This document shows, piece by piece, positions 17,812 through 25,836 of a stretch of DNA of 64,000 nucleotides. The position numbers were made by a program, and so were the translations under genes. Under the pieces are notes generated by a model, which was not told the DNA's origin, made no database searches, and saw only the letters and a program-made list of their open reading frames with translations. The stretch covers positions 62,001 through 126,000 of the forward strand of contig JAAESX010000309.1 of the NCBI GenBank assembly GCA_024228935.1. The letters are read 5' to 3'. The stretch is from Pseudomonadota bacterium. Its GTDB lineage: Bacteria > Myxococcota_A > UBA796 > CAJQPC01. Each line of letters starts with the position of its first letter. The first letter of the stretch is position 1.

Positions 17812-18740
17812 CCTGGATCGCGCTGACCGCACTCGCCATGGCGGGCCCGGTCGAAGAAGACGTCGCCCGGGCACGCGCCGCCATCCTGGCCGAGGACTGG
17901 GAGCAGGCGAAGGCCAGCCTGGACAAGGCCGAGGCCAGCGCGCCGACGGTCGATGCCGTGATCCTGGGGGACACGCTCGCCGGCATCTGGTTCTACCGGG
18001 GCGCGCTCGAGTACCACACGGGTGACCGGGACGAAGCGATGCTCCAGCACTGGCGCGCGGCGCTGGTCTTGGACATCAACTACCGGTACGACCGCGACGC
18101 GGTGGTGAACCCCGTGAGCGCCGACCTGTTCGAGGCCCTGCGCAGCGAGGTCAACCAGCGGCCGCAGTACTCGGCGGGATCTCACGAGGACGCGATTGAC
18201 GCTCGCATCTTCGTCGATGGCGTCCTGCAGCACGACTACGACCACATCCGCCTGGGGCGTCACCTGGCGCAGGTCAGCTGTCCCGACGGCCAGGTCCACG
18301 CGGACTGGGTCGAGGTCGAGGGTGACGTCGATCTCTACAGCCTGTGCCCGACCGGCGTCGAGTTCCTGACCGCCACGCTGGTCGCGGAGCCCGAGCCCGA
18401 AGACACCAAGAAGCCGAAGAAGGAGCGCGAGCCGCTCGATCTGGACGTGCCCAGCCTGGCGCTGATGGCCGGCGGTGGCGCGCTCCTGGCCGGCGGCACC
18501 GCGGCGAACTTCGTGTGGGTCGAGCCGGCGTTCGCTCGGGTCGACGCAGCGAACACGGACCCCACGACGGTCAGCCGGCTTCAGGCCGACGCGATCACCC
18601 GCGACTTCAACGTCGCCCGAGCCACGACGCTCGGTCTGCTCGGTGGCGGCGTCCTCGCCGTCACAGCGGGGGTGCTGGTCAACGACTCGATCGGCGTGCT
18701 CGCCGGACCGTCGGGCGTGGTCGTCGCCGGCACTTTTTGA
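17808..18740 (+). CDS. Secreted/membrane protein, TPR-like N-terminal part
   Basis: 310 residues. Short signal MTWIALTALAMA, cleavage before GP. Residues 15-110 are helical and TPR-like (EEDVARARAAILAEDWEQAK). A beta domain follows with two cysteines (VSCPDG, YSLCPTG), then a charged stretch and two hydrophobic Gly-rich segments at about 222-245 and 275-310. The layout is frequent in kinase-linked proteins of Myxococcota. ATGA overlap with the kinase gene; no family name assigned. Confidence 0.65.
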   Translation: MTWIALTALAMAGPVEEDVARARAAILAEDWEQAKASLDKAEASAPTVDAVILGDTLAGIWFYRGALEYHTGDRDEAMLQHWRAALVLDINYRYDRDAVVNPVSADLFEALRSEVNQRPQYSAGSHEDAIDARIFVDGVLQHDYDHIRLGRHLAQVSCPDGQVHADWVEVEGDVDLYSLCPTGVEFLTATLVAEPEPEDTKKPKKEREPLDLDVPSLALMAGGGALLAGGTAANFVWVEPAFARVDAANTDPTTVSRLQADAITRDFNVARATTLGLLGGGVLAVTAGVLVNDSIGVLAGPSGVVVAGTF

Positions 18741-19949
18741 GTGAAGGAGCTCGACGCGATCGCCGAAGAGGTGACGCAGGCGACTGCGCTGTCGTCGTCC
18801 TCACGCTGGAGTGAGGCCGCAGAGGCGTGGCGTCGGGTGGTCGAGCTGTCGATGCAAGCGGGTGAGTTGGAGCAGGCACGGGCGGGGGTGAACGAGCGGA
18901 TCGAGGCGCTGCGGCGTGACGATCGGCCAGGCGCGATGCTGGTCGTGCTGAAGCAGGCCCAGGGCCTGGCCGAAGGGCCCGGCAAGGTCCGCCTGGACAT
19001 CCAGATCATCGCCGCGCTGGCGGACGCTGGACAGCTCAAGGCCGCGGCCTCGACGGCGACCGAGCTGCTGTCGCGCACGACCCATCCGGGCCTGCGCGTC
19101 GTGGTGGCCGACACGCTCTGCGGTGTGCTGCTCTCGCGCGGTGACGTGCTGGGGCTCTCGGGTCTCGTCGAGCGGCTCTCGGCCGAAGCCCAGGGGCCCG
19201 CGGCCATCGCCGCGACGTTCCGGCGGGCCCAGCTCAACCGGCTCCAGGGCCGGCTCGAGGACGCCTCCGACGCGCTGATGCGGGTGCACCAGACCCTGGC
19301 GCCGCATCGCTCGGCCGCGACGGCTGCGGGCGCTGCGCTCACCGAGATCGCCGACATCTGTCTCATCAAGGGCGAGAACGACGAGGCCTTCGCGTTCCTG
19401 CACGGGGCGGCCGGTCACTTCGCCGAGGACGGCCGCCGGGCGGCGACGTTCCAGCTGGAGGCCCAGCGGGCGATGGCCGTGCTCTCCTCGGGTGCGATGA
19501 CGTTCCTCCCCGGGCTGCTCGACAACGCGGTGGCCTACGCAGAGGACCGGGGGCTGCCGCTGTTGGAGGCTCGCTGTCGGCTCGCTCGCGGACTGTGCCG
19601 AGCCGCATCCGGGTCCGAGGCTGCGTGGGGAGACCTGGACGCTGCGGTGTTGCTCGCCGACCACGCTGGTGCCCCCATCCTCGCCGGTCGGGCGCGGTTG
19701 GAGCGGTTCCTGGCCGGCTGGGGGCCCGAGGGCGCCGAGCCGCAGCTCGAGGAGCTCCGGGACGCGGTCGAGCACCTGACCGGAGACCGGGTCTGGCACA
19801 CGCGGGCGATGACCGTGCTCGCCACGCGGCTGGCGAAGCGGCGTCCTGGCGAGGCCATCGAGCTGGCCGGGCGCGCGGTGGCGCGGTTCCAGGGGATGGG
19901 GCTCGACGCGGACGAAGCCCAGGCGCGTGCGGTCCTACGGGTCGTGTGA
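18741..19949 (+). CDS. TPR-like helical repeat protein
   Basis: 402 residues, entirely helical, with TPR-like repeats (RWSEAAEAWRRVVELSMQAG, then GRLEDASDALMRVHQT, and others). No signal peptide; cytoplasmic scaffold most likely. GTG start directly abuts the previous stop, so it is the last gene of the kinase operon. It resembles the minus-strand protein at 9025-9783 in composition and repeat spacing; paralogy is possible but not proven. Confidence 0.75.
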   Translation: MKELDAIAEEVTQATALSSSSRWSEAAEAWRRVVELSMQAGELEQARAGVNERIEALRRDDRPGAMLVVLKQAQGLAEGPGKVRLDIQIIAALADAGQLKAAASTATELLSRTTHPGLRVVVADTLCGVLLSRGDVLGLSGLVERLSAEAQGPAAIAATFRRAQLNRLQGRLEDASDALMRVHQTLAPHRSAATAAGAALTEIADICLIKGENDEAFAFLHGAAGHFAEDGRRAATFQLEAQRAMAVLSSGAMTFLPGLLDNAVAYAEDRGLPLLEARCRLARGLCRAASGSEAAWGDLDAAVLLADHAGAPILAGRARLERFLAGWGPEGAEPQLEELRDAVEHLTGDRVWHTRAMTVLATRLAKRRPGEAIELAGRAVARFQGMGLDADEAQARAVLRVV

Positions 19950-20113
19950 GCCGCTCGCCGGAGCGACGGCGTTCACCCGCGGTGCCCAGGTCGATTCAGA
20001 AGAGACTCCGAACCTGAGGGAAGAGAGAGGGGGCTCTCCGCGGGTGACGCCATCTCCATCCGAACGGTACGACGCGCACTCGCGCCGGGGATTTCCAGCC
20101 GGTTTCAGCCCGC
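19950..20113. other. Intergenic region between convergent genes
   Basis: 164 bases between the TPR gene and the desaturase gene. An imperfect hairpin (GCCGCTC gccg GAGCGacGGC) begins at 19950, but no U-tract follows. I see no gene in it; it may hold weak bidirectional termination. Confidence 0.4.
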
Positions 20114-21073
20114 TCAGGCTGCCTCGGACGTGTCCCAGGTCAGCGGCCGCAGCTCGTCCGGCGGCAGGGGCTTGTCGCCGTTGAGCTGCTGCAGGTAGTC
20201 GCTGTGGAAGTAGTAGGGCTGCAGCTCGACGGGCATCACGCTCTTGAGCTTCTGGTGGTACTCGGGGAGCTTGTACCAGGGCACGTTGAAGTTGGCGTGG
20301 TGCTCGAAGTGGTAGTTGATGTTGAAGGGGCTCATCAACAGCGCGGTCGGGTAGAAGTACGTCCGGCTGCGCAGGATGCGGAACTCCTCGAACTTCAGCC
20401 CGCAGCCGTGCTCCTGGGCCTTCTTGGTCACGTTGAGCGCGCTCAGGACGTGGAAGCCGATGAGCATCGTGACGGGCAGCGTCCAGCCCACGAGCATGTA
20501 CCCGAGGACGAACGAGGGGACCCAGAACGCCAGGCCGCCGAGGATGCGGGTCGGGCTGAAGCCGTACTGGTTGCTGGGGTTGATCAGCGCCGCGTAGAGC
20601 GGGATCAGCAGGAGCTTCAGGTACTTCTTGTAGATGGTCCAGCCGGTCTCGGGGTCCCGGTCCTGGGGGTCGTCGTCCTCGCACGGATGGAGATGGTGGG
20701 TGGTATGTCCCTTCTCCCAGTGCTTCAGGTAGTCGGTGAAGAACGCGGCCGAGGCGACGATCCCGATGCCGCGGTTCAGCTTCTTCTGCAGGTCCCGGTT
20801 CGCCGTCAGGACGAACATGTTGTGGCTGCACTCATGGATGATGAGGATGAAGTGGCCGAAGAAGAGGCAGCCCACCAGCGCGCCAGCGATCGGCAGATAG
20901 ACCGGGGCGAAGGCGGTCTTCCCGAGCGCCAGGATTCCGACGATTGCGGCCCAGACCAGCACCGCGCTGCCGATGTTGATCAGGTTGTGCTTCACCGGAT
21001 CCATCTTGGTCCAGTGAAATTCACCCCCGGCGGCGACCGAGTCGCGCATCCATCGGGCGGGCTTGTTCATCAT
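20114..21073 (-). CDS. Membrane fatty acid desaturase
   Basis: 319 residues from ATG 21073 (a second ATG at 21070 would also serve). All three histidine boxes of the membrane di-iron desaturases are present: H80-ECSH, H123-TTHH, and H255-FEHH. Several hydrophobic segments surround them. It is predicted to introduce a double bond (or hydroxylate) into an acyl chain at the inner membrane. Divergent from the type III PKS operon across a 100-base region with two palindromes, which suggests a linked role, for example tailoring of the acyl starter. Confidence 0.87.
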   Translation of the reverse strand: MMNKPARWMRDSVAAGGEFHWTKMDPVKHNLINIGSAVLVWAAIVGILALGKTAFAPVYLPIAGALVGCLFFGHFILIIHECSHNMFVLTANRDLQKKLNRGIGIVASAAFFTDYLKHWEKGHTTHHLHPCEDDDPQDRDPETGWTIYKKYLKLLLIPLYAALINPSNQYGFSPTRILGGLAFWVPSFVLGYMLVGWTLPVTMLIGFHVLSALNVTKKAQEHGCGLKFEEFRILRSRTYFYPTALLMSPFNINYHFEHHANFNVPWYKLPEYHQKLKSVMPVELQPYYFHSDYLQQLNGDKPLPPDELRPLTWDTSEAA

Positions 21074-21096
21074 GGGGATATCCGCAGTTTCTCTTG

Positions 21097-21111
21097 GCGC
21101 TGGATCAGCGC
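21097..21111. promoter_or_regulatory. Palindrome GCGCTG-gat-CAGCGC
   Basis: Perfect 6-base inverted repeat with a three-base centre in the divergent desaturase/PKS promoter region. It could be an operator. It lies 24 bases from the desaturase start. Confidence 0.4.
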
Positions 21112-21147
21112 ATTTAGCGCGCGTGTGGGCGCATCGCACCCACAACC

Positions 21148-21161
21148 TTACGGTCCCGTAA
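21148..21161. promoter_or_regulatory. Palindrome TTACGG-tc-CCGTAA
   Basis: Perfect 6-base inverted repeat with a two-base centre, overlapping the TAACTT box (21159-21164) just before the PKS start. The position fits a repressor operator of the TetR or similar type for the type III PKS operon. No regulator gene is in the window. Confidence 0.5.
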
Positions 21162-21173
21162 CTTGGAGAGCCC

Positions 21174-22238
21174 TTGCAGATCGCGTCCGTCGGAGCGGCG
21201 TTCCCGCCGAACTTCTACGATCAGGACCAGCTCATCGCTGCGTTCCGAGAGCACTGGGGCAAGCGCCACAAGAACCTGGACCGCATCGAGAAGCTGCACC
21301 GCAACGTGCTGGTCGGGGGACGCCACCTGGCTCTCCCGATGGAGGAGTACGACGGTCTCGAGCGGTGGGGACAGACAAACGACGCCTGGATCCGTGTGGC
21401 TCAGCAGGTCGGCGAGGACGCGGTCCGGGACGCGGTGGCGCGATCGGGCGTCCCCTGGGATCGCATCGGAGCCTTCTTCTCGGTGACGGTGACGGGGGTC
21501 GCGACGCCCTCGCTCGAAGCCCGCCTGATGAACCGCATCCCCGAGCTGCCTCGCAGCACGAAGCGCATCCCCATCTTCGGGCTGGGCTGCGTGGCGGGAG
21601 CGGCCGGCATCTCGCGGGCCGCCGACTACGTGAAGGCCTACCCGAACCAGGCGGCGTTGCTGCTCAGCGTCGAGCTCTGCAGCCTGACGCTCCAGCGCGA
21701 CGACCTGTCCATCCCGAACCTCATCTCCTCGGGGCTGTTCGGGGACGGGGGCGCCTGCGCGGTCCTGGTCGGCGAAGAGCTCGCGGCCGAGCTGGGCATC
21801 CAGGGACCGTCGGTCGTCGACACCCGCTCGGTCTTCTACACGGACACCGAGCGCGTCATGGGCTGGGACATCTCGGAGACCGGCTTCAAGATCGTCCTGT
21901 CGGCGGACGTGCCCAAGGTCGTCCAGAAGCACCTTCGAGCAGACGTCGACGGGTTCCTCGCCGCGCGCGACCTCTCGCTGGACGACATCAGCTCGTACGT
22001 GTGCCATCCCGGCGGTCCGAAGGTCCTGTTGGCGTTCGAGGAGACGCTCGGCATCGAGCGGGAGAAGCTCCAGGTGACCTGGGACAGCCTCATGCGCGTC
22101 GGGAACCTCAGCAGCTCGAGCGTCTTGATGGTGCTGCGCGAGACCATGTCGGACCACCGCCCTGAGGCCGGATCCTTGGGCCTGATGCTGGCGATGGGGC
22201 CGGCGTTCTGTTCGGAGGTCGTGCTGCTTCGATGGTGA
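21174..22238 (+). CDS. Type III polyketide synthase (chalcone/stilbene synthase family)
   Basis: 354 residues. The catalytic triad of type III PKSs is present: C139 (GLGCVAGAAG), H278 (VCHPGGPK) and N311 (VGNLSSSS). The enzyme condenses an acyl starter with malonyl-CoA units. TTG start with GGAGAG six to eight bases upstream and TAACTT nine bases upstream; the family N-terminus aligns with this start. The stop overlaps the methyltransferase gene by seven bases. With the downstream ACP and acyl-AMP ligase, a long-chain acyl starter and an alkylresorcinol or alkylpyrone product are likely. Confidence 0.92.
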   Translation: MQIASVGAAFPPNFYDQDQLIAAFREHWGKRHKNLDRIEKLHRNVLVGGRHLALPMEEYDGLERWGQTNDAWIRVAQQVGEDAVRDAVARSGVPWDRIGAFFSVTVTGVATPSLEARLMNRIPELPRSTKRIPIFGLGCVAGAAGISRAADYVKAYPNQAALLLSVELCSLTLQRDDLSIPNLISSGLFGDGGACAVLVGEELAAELGIQGPSVVDTRSVFYTDTERVMGWDISETGFKIVLSADVPKVVQKHLRADVDGFLAARDLSLDDISSYVCHPGGPKVLLAFEETLGIEREKLQVTWDSLMRVGNLSSSSVLMVLRETMSDHRPEAGSLGLMLAMGPAFCSEVVLLRW

Positions 22239-22810
22239 TACTCGACGTCCTGGATCTGGAGCACATCGCGTACCTGACGGTGGTGTTCGCGGTCGCGCTC
22301 GAGCGCATCGTCGAGCTGTTCGTCAGCAACCGGAACGCCCAGAGCGCGTTCGACCAGGGTGGCAAGGAGTACGGCCAGGGCCACTTCGGCTTCATGAAGG
22401 TCATGCACACGCTGTTCCTCATCGCGTGTCCGGCCGAGGTGCTGCTGCTGGACCGGAACCCGGAGCCCTGGCTGTGGGTGCCGATGTTCCTGGTCGTCCT
22501 GTGCACGATGGGCCTTCGCTACTGGGCGATCGGCACGCTCGGCTCGCGCTGGAACACCCGCGTCATCGTCGTGCCGGGGCTGCAGGCGGTCTCCGAGGGC
22601 CCCTACAAGTACATGCGGCACCCGAACTACGTGGCCGTCGTGCTCGAGCTCATCGCGCTGCCGCTGATGGGTGGCGCGTGGATCACGGCGCTCGTCTTCT
22701 CGGTCGTCAACCTGGCGCTCCTGAAGGTCCGCATCGACTGCGAGGAGGCGGCGCTGGCGGATCACTGCGGCTATGACGCGCTCTCCGACCGCCCACGCAT
22801 CCTGCCCTGA
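22232..22810 (+). CDS. ICMT-like membrane methyltransferase
   Basis: 192 residues with four or five hydrophobic segments and the isoprenylcysteine carboxyl methyltransferase signature: GPYKYMRHPNYVAVV near 128-142 and the C-terminal EEAALADHCGY. SAM-dependent. In Streptomyces a type III PKS (SrsA) is paired with such an enzyme (SrsB) that methylates alkylresorcinols, and the gene order here is the same. It starts inside the PKS gene (seven-base overlap). Confidence 0.85.
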   Translation: MVILDVLDLEHIAYLTVVFAVALERIVELFVSNRNAQSAFDQGGKEYGQGHFGFMKVMHTLFLIACPAEVLLLDRNPEPWLWVPMFLVVLCTMGLRYWAIGTLGSRWNTRVIVVPGLQAVSEGPYKYMRHPNYVAVVLELIALPLMGGAWITALVFSVVNLALLKVRIDCEEAALADHCGYDALSDRPRILP

Positions 22811-22817
22811 GGCCCCG

Positions 22818-23054
22818 ATGACGGAAGAGGACATCCTGGACGGCATCCGGTCCGTGGCTCGCGAGCACCTGGACTACGAGGGCGAGGTCACCACGGCGAC
22901 GCCCCTCGTGGACGCGCTCGAGCTCGACTCGGTCCGCTTGCTGACGTTGGTGGTCGAGGTCGAGAACCACTTCGACGTCTGCCTCGAGGAAGGGGACGAG
23001 GAAGGGGTCGAGACCGCGGGAGACCTCGTCGCCGTGCTGCAGAAGCGCCTGTGA
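22818..23054 (+). CDS. Acyl carrier protein
   Basis: 78 residues, acidic. The phosphopantetheine attachment site is S38 in LELDSVRLLTLV, the canonical DS motif at the start of helix II. ATG start seven bases after the previous stop. It lies between the methyltransferase and the fatty acyl-AMP ligase, so it probably receives the activated fatty acid from the ligase and passes it to the type III PKS. Stop overlaps the ligase start (GTGA). Confidence 0.88.
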   Translation: MTEEDILDGIRSVAREHLDYEGEVTTATPLVDALELDSVRLLTLVVEVENHFDVCLEEGDEEGVETAGDLVAVLQKRL

Positions 23055-24766
23055 GCCCTCGGACGCTCGTCGAGGCGCTGGAACAGGCCAGCTCCGAGCA
23101 CGTGCTCCGACTCCTGGACCGCCGGGAACGGGCCACTGAGTACACCTGGGCCCAGGTCGCCGAGCGCGCCCGGGGCGTGGCGGGCCAGCTCGTCGAGCTC
23201 GGCATCCAGCCCGGCGAGCGGGTCATCCTGGTGTTCCCGAGCGTCATCGGGTTCTTCGACGCCTTCTTCGGCTGCATCCTGGCCGGCGCGGTCCCGACGC
23301 CGGTCTACCCCCCGGTCCGCCTCGGTCGGATGGAGGGCTACCACCAGAAGACGGCCCGCATGATCGAGCTCGCCGAGGCCCGCCTGGTCCTGGCCGACTC
23401 GACGGTGAAGCGGGTGCTCGGCAGGACGGCGGAGCGCGCCCGCCCCGAGCTCGGAGTTCGGACGCTCGACCAGCTCCCGCCTGCGTCTCCGGTGGTCCTC
23501 GAGGTCGGGCCGGACGACCTGGCGATGGTCCAGTTCTCGAGCGGGACGACCGTCGATCCCAAGCCGGTGGCGCTGACGCACGCCGCCGTGATGGCCCAGA
23601 CCCGGATCCTGCGCTGGGAGCTCACCCACGACGTCGACGAGGCCACCTACGTCCAGGCCGGCTGCAGCTGGCTGCCGCTGTACCACGACATGGGGCTCAT
23701 CGGCTGCGTGTTCCCGGCGCTCTGCCACCCGGGCGATCTGACGCTGATCGGGCCCGAGGTGTTCGTCACCAAGCCGGCCGTCTGGCTGCGGGCGCTGTCG
23801 ACCTACGGCGGCACCATCTCGCCGGCACCGAACTTCGCGTTCGCGCTGTGCGTCCAGCGGATCAAGGACGAGGAGCTGGACGGCGTGGACCTGTCGCGCT
23901 GGCGGGTCGCGCTCAATGGCGCCGAGCCGGTCGCGCCCGAGGTGCTGCGCGCCTTCACCACCCGCTTCGCGCGCTGGGGCTTCCCGGAGACGGGCCTGAC
24001 CCCGGTCTACGGGCTGTCCGAGGCGAGCCTGGCCGTGACGTTCAGCCCGCTCGACAAGCCGTTCAGGACGGTCCGGTTCGACCGCGACGAGCTGGGGTCC
24101 GGGCGCGCGGTCCAGGCCGACGATGGGGTCGAGCTGGTCAGCGTGGGCCCCCCGATCCACGAGTTCTCCGTGCGCATCGAGAAGTCGGGCCAGGCCGTGG
24201 CGGACGGCGTCATCGGGACGGTGATGGCCAAGGGGCCCAGCCTGATGCGCGAGTACCTGGGTCGCCCCGATTCCACCGCACAGGCGCTACGGGGCGGCTG
24301 GCTGGACACCGGGGACCTGGGCTTCCTGCACGACGGCGAGCTGTTCCTCACGGGTCGCGAGAAGGACCTGCTCATCCTGCGGGGCCGGAACCATGCGCCA
24401 CACCCGGTCGAACAGTCCGTCGATGCGGTCCCCGGCGTGCGGACCGGCTGCGCGGCGGCGGCGACGTTCCGTCCTGACGGCGAGGACGGCGAGCGGCTGG
24501 TGCTCTTCGTTGAACATCTGAAGGGGGCCGAGGTCGACCCGAAGGCGTGCATCATGGCCGCGCGCGAGGCCACCGGCCTGTCCTGCGATCTGGTGGTCGT
24601 CCTGGAGCCCGGGACGCTGCCACGCACGTCCTCGGGCAAGATCCGCCGCGCCGAGGCGCTGCGCCTGTGGCAACTCGGGGAGCTGTCGCCGCCGGACTCC
24701 GTCCACCTGCTTCGCGTCGCCGGGATCCTGGTCGACTCGGCGCTCGCCTACCTGCGAAGCCGGTGA
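23051..24766 (+). CDS. Fatty acyl-AMP ligase (FAAL-like adenylating enzyme)
   Basis: 571 residues of the ANL superfamily. Motifs include the A3-type SSGTTVDPKPVALTH, SWLPLYHDMGLIG (typical of FAALs), NGAEPV, YGLSEAS, TGDLGF, and the A10-like PRTSSGKIRR with the catalytic Lys. FAALs activate a fatty acid as acyl-AMP and load it directly on an ACP, bypassing CoA. The neighbouring ACP fits exactly. GTG start. Overlaps both neighbours by four bases. Confidence 0.9.
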   Translation: MSPRTLVEALEQASSEHVLRLLDRRERATEYTWAQVAERARGVAGQLVELGIQPGERVILVFPSVIGFFDAFFGCILAGAVPTPVYPPVRLGRMEGYHQKTARMIELAEARLVLADSTVKRVLGRTAERARPELGVRTLDQLPPASPVVLEVGPDDLAMVQFSSGTTVDPKPVALTHAAVMAQTRILRWELTHDVDEATYVQAGCSWLPLYHDMGLIGCVFPALCHPGDLTLIGPEVFVTKPAVWLRALSTYGGTISPAPNFAFALCVQRIKDEELDGVDLSRWRVALNGAEPVAPEVLRAFTTRFARWGFPETGLTPVYGLSEASLAVTFSPLDKPFRTVRFDRDELGSGRAVQADDGVELVSVGPPIHEFSVRIEKSGQAVADGVIGTVMAKGPSLMREYLGRPDSTAQALRGGWLDTGDLGFLHDGELFLTGREKDLLILRGRNHAPHPVEQSVDAVPGVRTGCAAAATFRPDGEDGERLVLFVEHLKGAEVDPKACIMAAREATGLSCDLVVVLEPGTLPRTSSGKIRRAEALRLWQLGELSPPDSVHLLRVAGILVDSALAYLRSR

Positions 24767-25836
24767 TCACGGTCATCGGTGGGGGCCCGGTCGGCCTCGT
24801 CGCGGCGCTGTACGCCCGGCGGGCCGGTCTGCCGGTGCAGGTACTGGAGAGGCGCAGCAAGCTCCCGCTCGACAAGGCCTGTGGCGAGGGGCTGATGCCC
24901 GGCGGTGTGGGCCTGCTCGACGAGCTCGGTGTGGTGATCCACCCGGACGGCCAGGCGCCGTTCTCGGGGGTGCGCTGGATCGACGGGGATGTCGTCGCGG
25001 ACGCTCCGTTCCCCCACGGTGTCGGGCGCGGTATCCGCCGGACGTACCTGCACGAGGGGCTGATGGCCGCCAGCGCCGACGCCGGGGTCGACGTTCGGCT
25101 CGGCGTCGAGGTGACGGGCTGGGACGGCGCGGTGCTCACGACCTCGGACGGCGAGGTGCGGCCCGACCACCTGCTGGCGTGCGACGGACTGCACTCCCGG
25201 CTCCGGGACTGGACCAACCTGAGCGCCGGTCCCGGTCCTGTCGCCCGGTTCGGGCTCCGCCGGCACTACCGAGGCGTGCCCTGGACCGACCGCGTCGAGG
25301 TCTACTGGGGCGACGGCGCCGAGGCCTACGTGACGCCGGCGGGACCCGAGCGGATCGGGATCGCGATGCTGTGGAGCGGGGAGAAGGCCCGCTTCGACAA
25401 GCTGCTCACCCGCTTCCCGAGGCTCCGGGACCGGGTCGTCGGGCTGCCCCAGGACTCCCAGGACCAGGGGGCCGGGCCGCTGCACCAGCGCGTGCGAGGC
25501 GTCGTGGCCGGCCGATGCCTTCTGGTCGGAGACGCCAGCGGGTACCTGGACGCGCTCACGGGCGAGGGGATGGCGCTCGGCTTCCAGCAGGCCCGCGCCG
25601 CGGTGGCCGCGATCCAGGCGGGCAACCCGTTCGGGTACGCAGCGGAGCATCGACGCATCGTCCGTCAGCCGGTGGCGCTGATGCAGTTGTTGCTCGTCGC
25701 CCAGCGTCGCCCTTGGCTCCGTCGCTCCATCATCCGTTCGCTGGCGGCGATGCCGCGGGTGTTCTCCCACGTGCTGCAGCTCAACGACGGCGGCGACTGG
25801 CTTCCTTCCGGACGAACTCCACATAAGCTCGACTGA
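24763..25836 (+). CDS. FAD-dependent oxidoreductase (UbiH/geranylgeranyl reductase-like)
   Basis: 357 residues. FAD motif VIGGGPVGLVAALYA at the N-terminus, CGEGLMPGG near 45, and the GD-type motif VGDASGYLDALTGEGM near 255. This is the class of aromatic hydroxylases and reductases that tailor phenolic lipids, such as the SrsC hydroxylase in Streptomyces alkylresorcinol loci. GTGA overlap with the ligase. The 3' end overlaps the convergent lipoprotein gene by 56 bases. Confidence 0.87.
   Translation: MITVIGGGPVGLVAALYARRAGLPVQVLERRSKLPLDKACGEGLMPGGVGLLDELGVVIHPDGQAPFSGVRWIDGDVVADAPFPHGVGRGIRRTYLHEGLMAASADAGVDVRLGVEVTGWDGAVLTTSDGEVRPDHLLACDGLHSRLRDWTNLSAGPGPVARFGLRRHYRGVPWTDRVEVYWGDGAEAYVTPAGPERIGIAMLWSGEKARFDKLLTRFPRLRDRVVGLPQDSQDQGAGPLHQRVRGVVAGRCLLVGDASGYLDALTGEGMALGFQQARAAVAAIQAGNPFGYAAEHRRIVRQPVALMQLLLVAQRRPWLRRSIIRSLAAMPRVFSHVLQLNDGGDWLPSGRTPHKLD

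Noticed and set aside
9025..19949. A true type VII secretion system
   Set aside because: No FtsK/SpoIIIE ATPase, no WXG100 substrate and no multi-spanning EsaA/YueB-like protein in the window; only the domain types are reminiscent.
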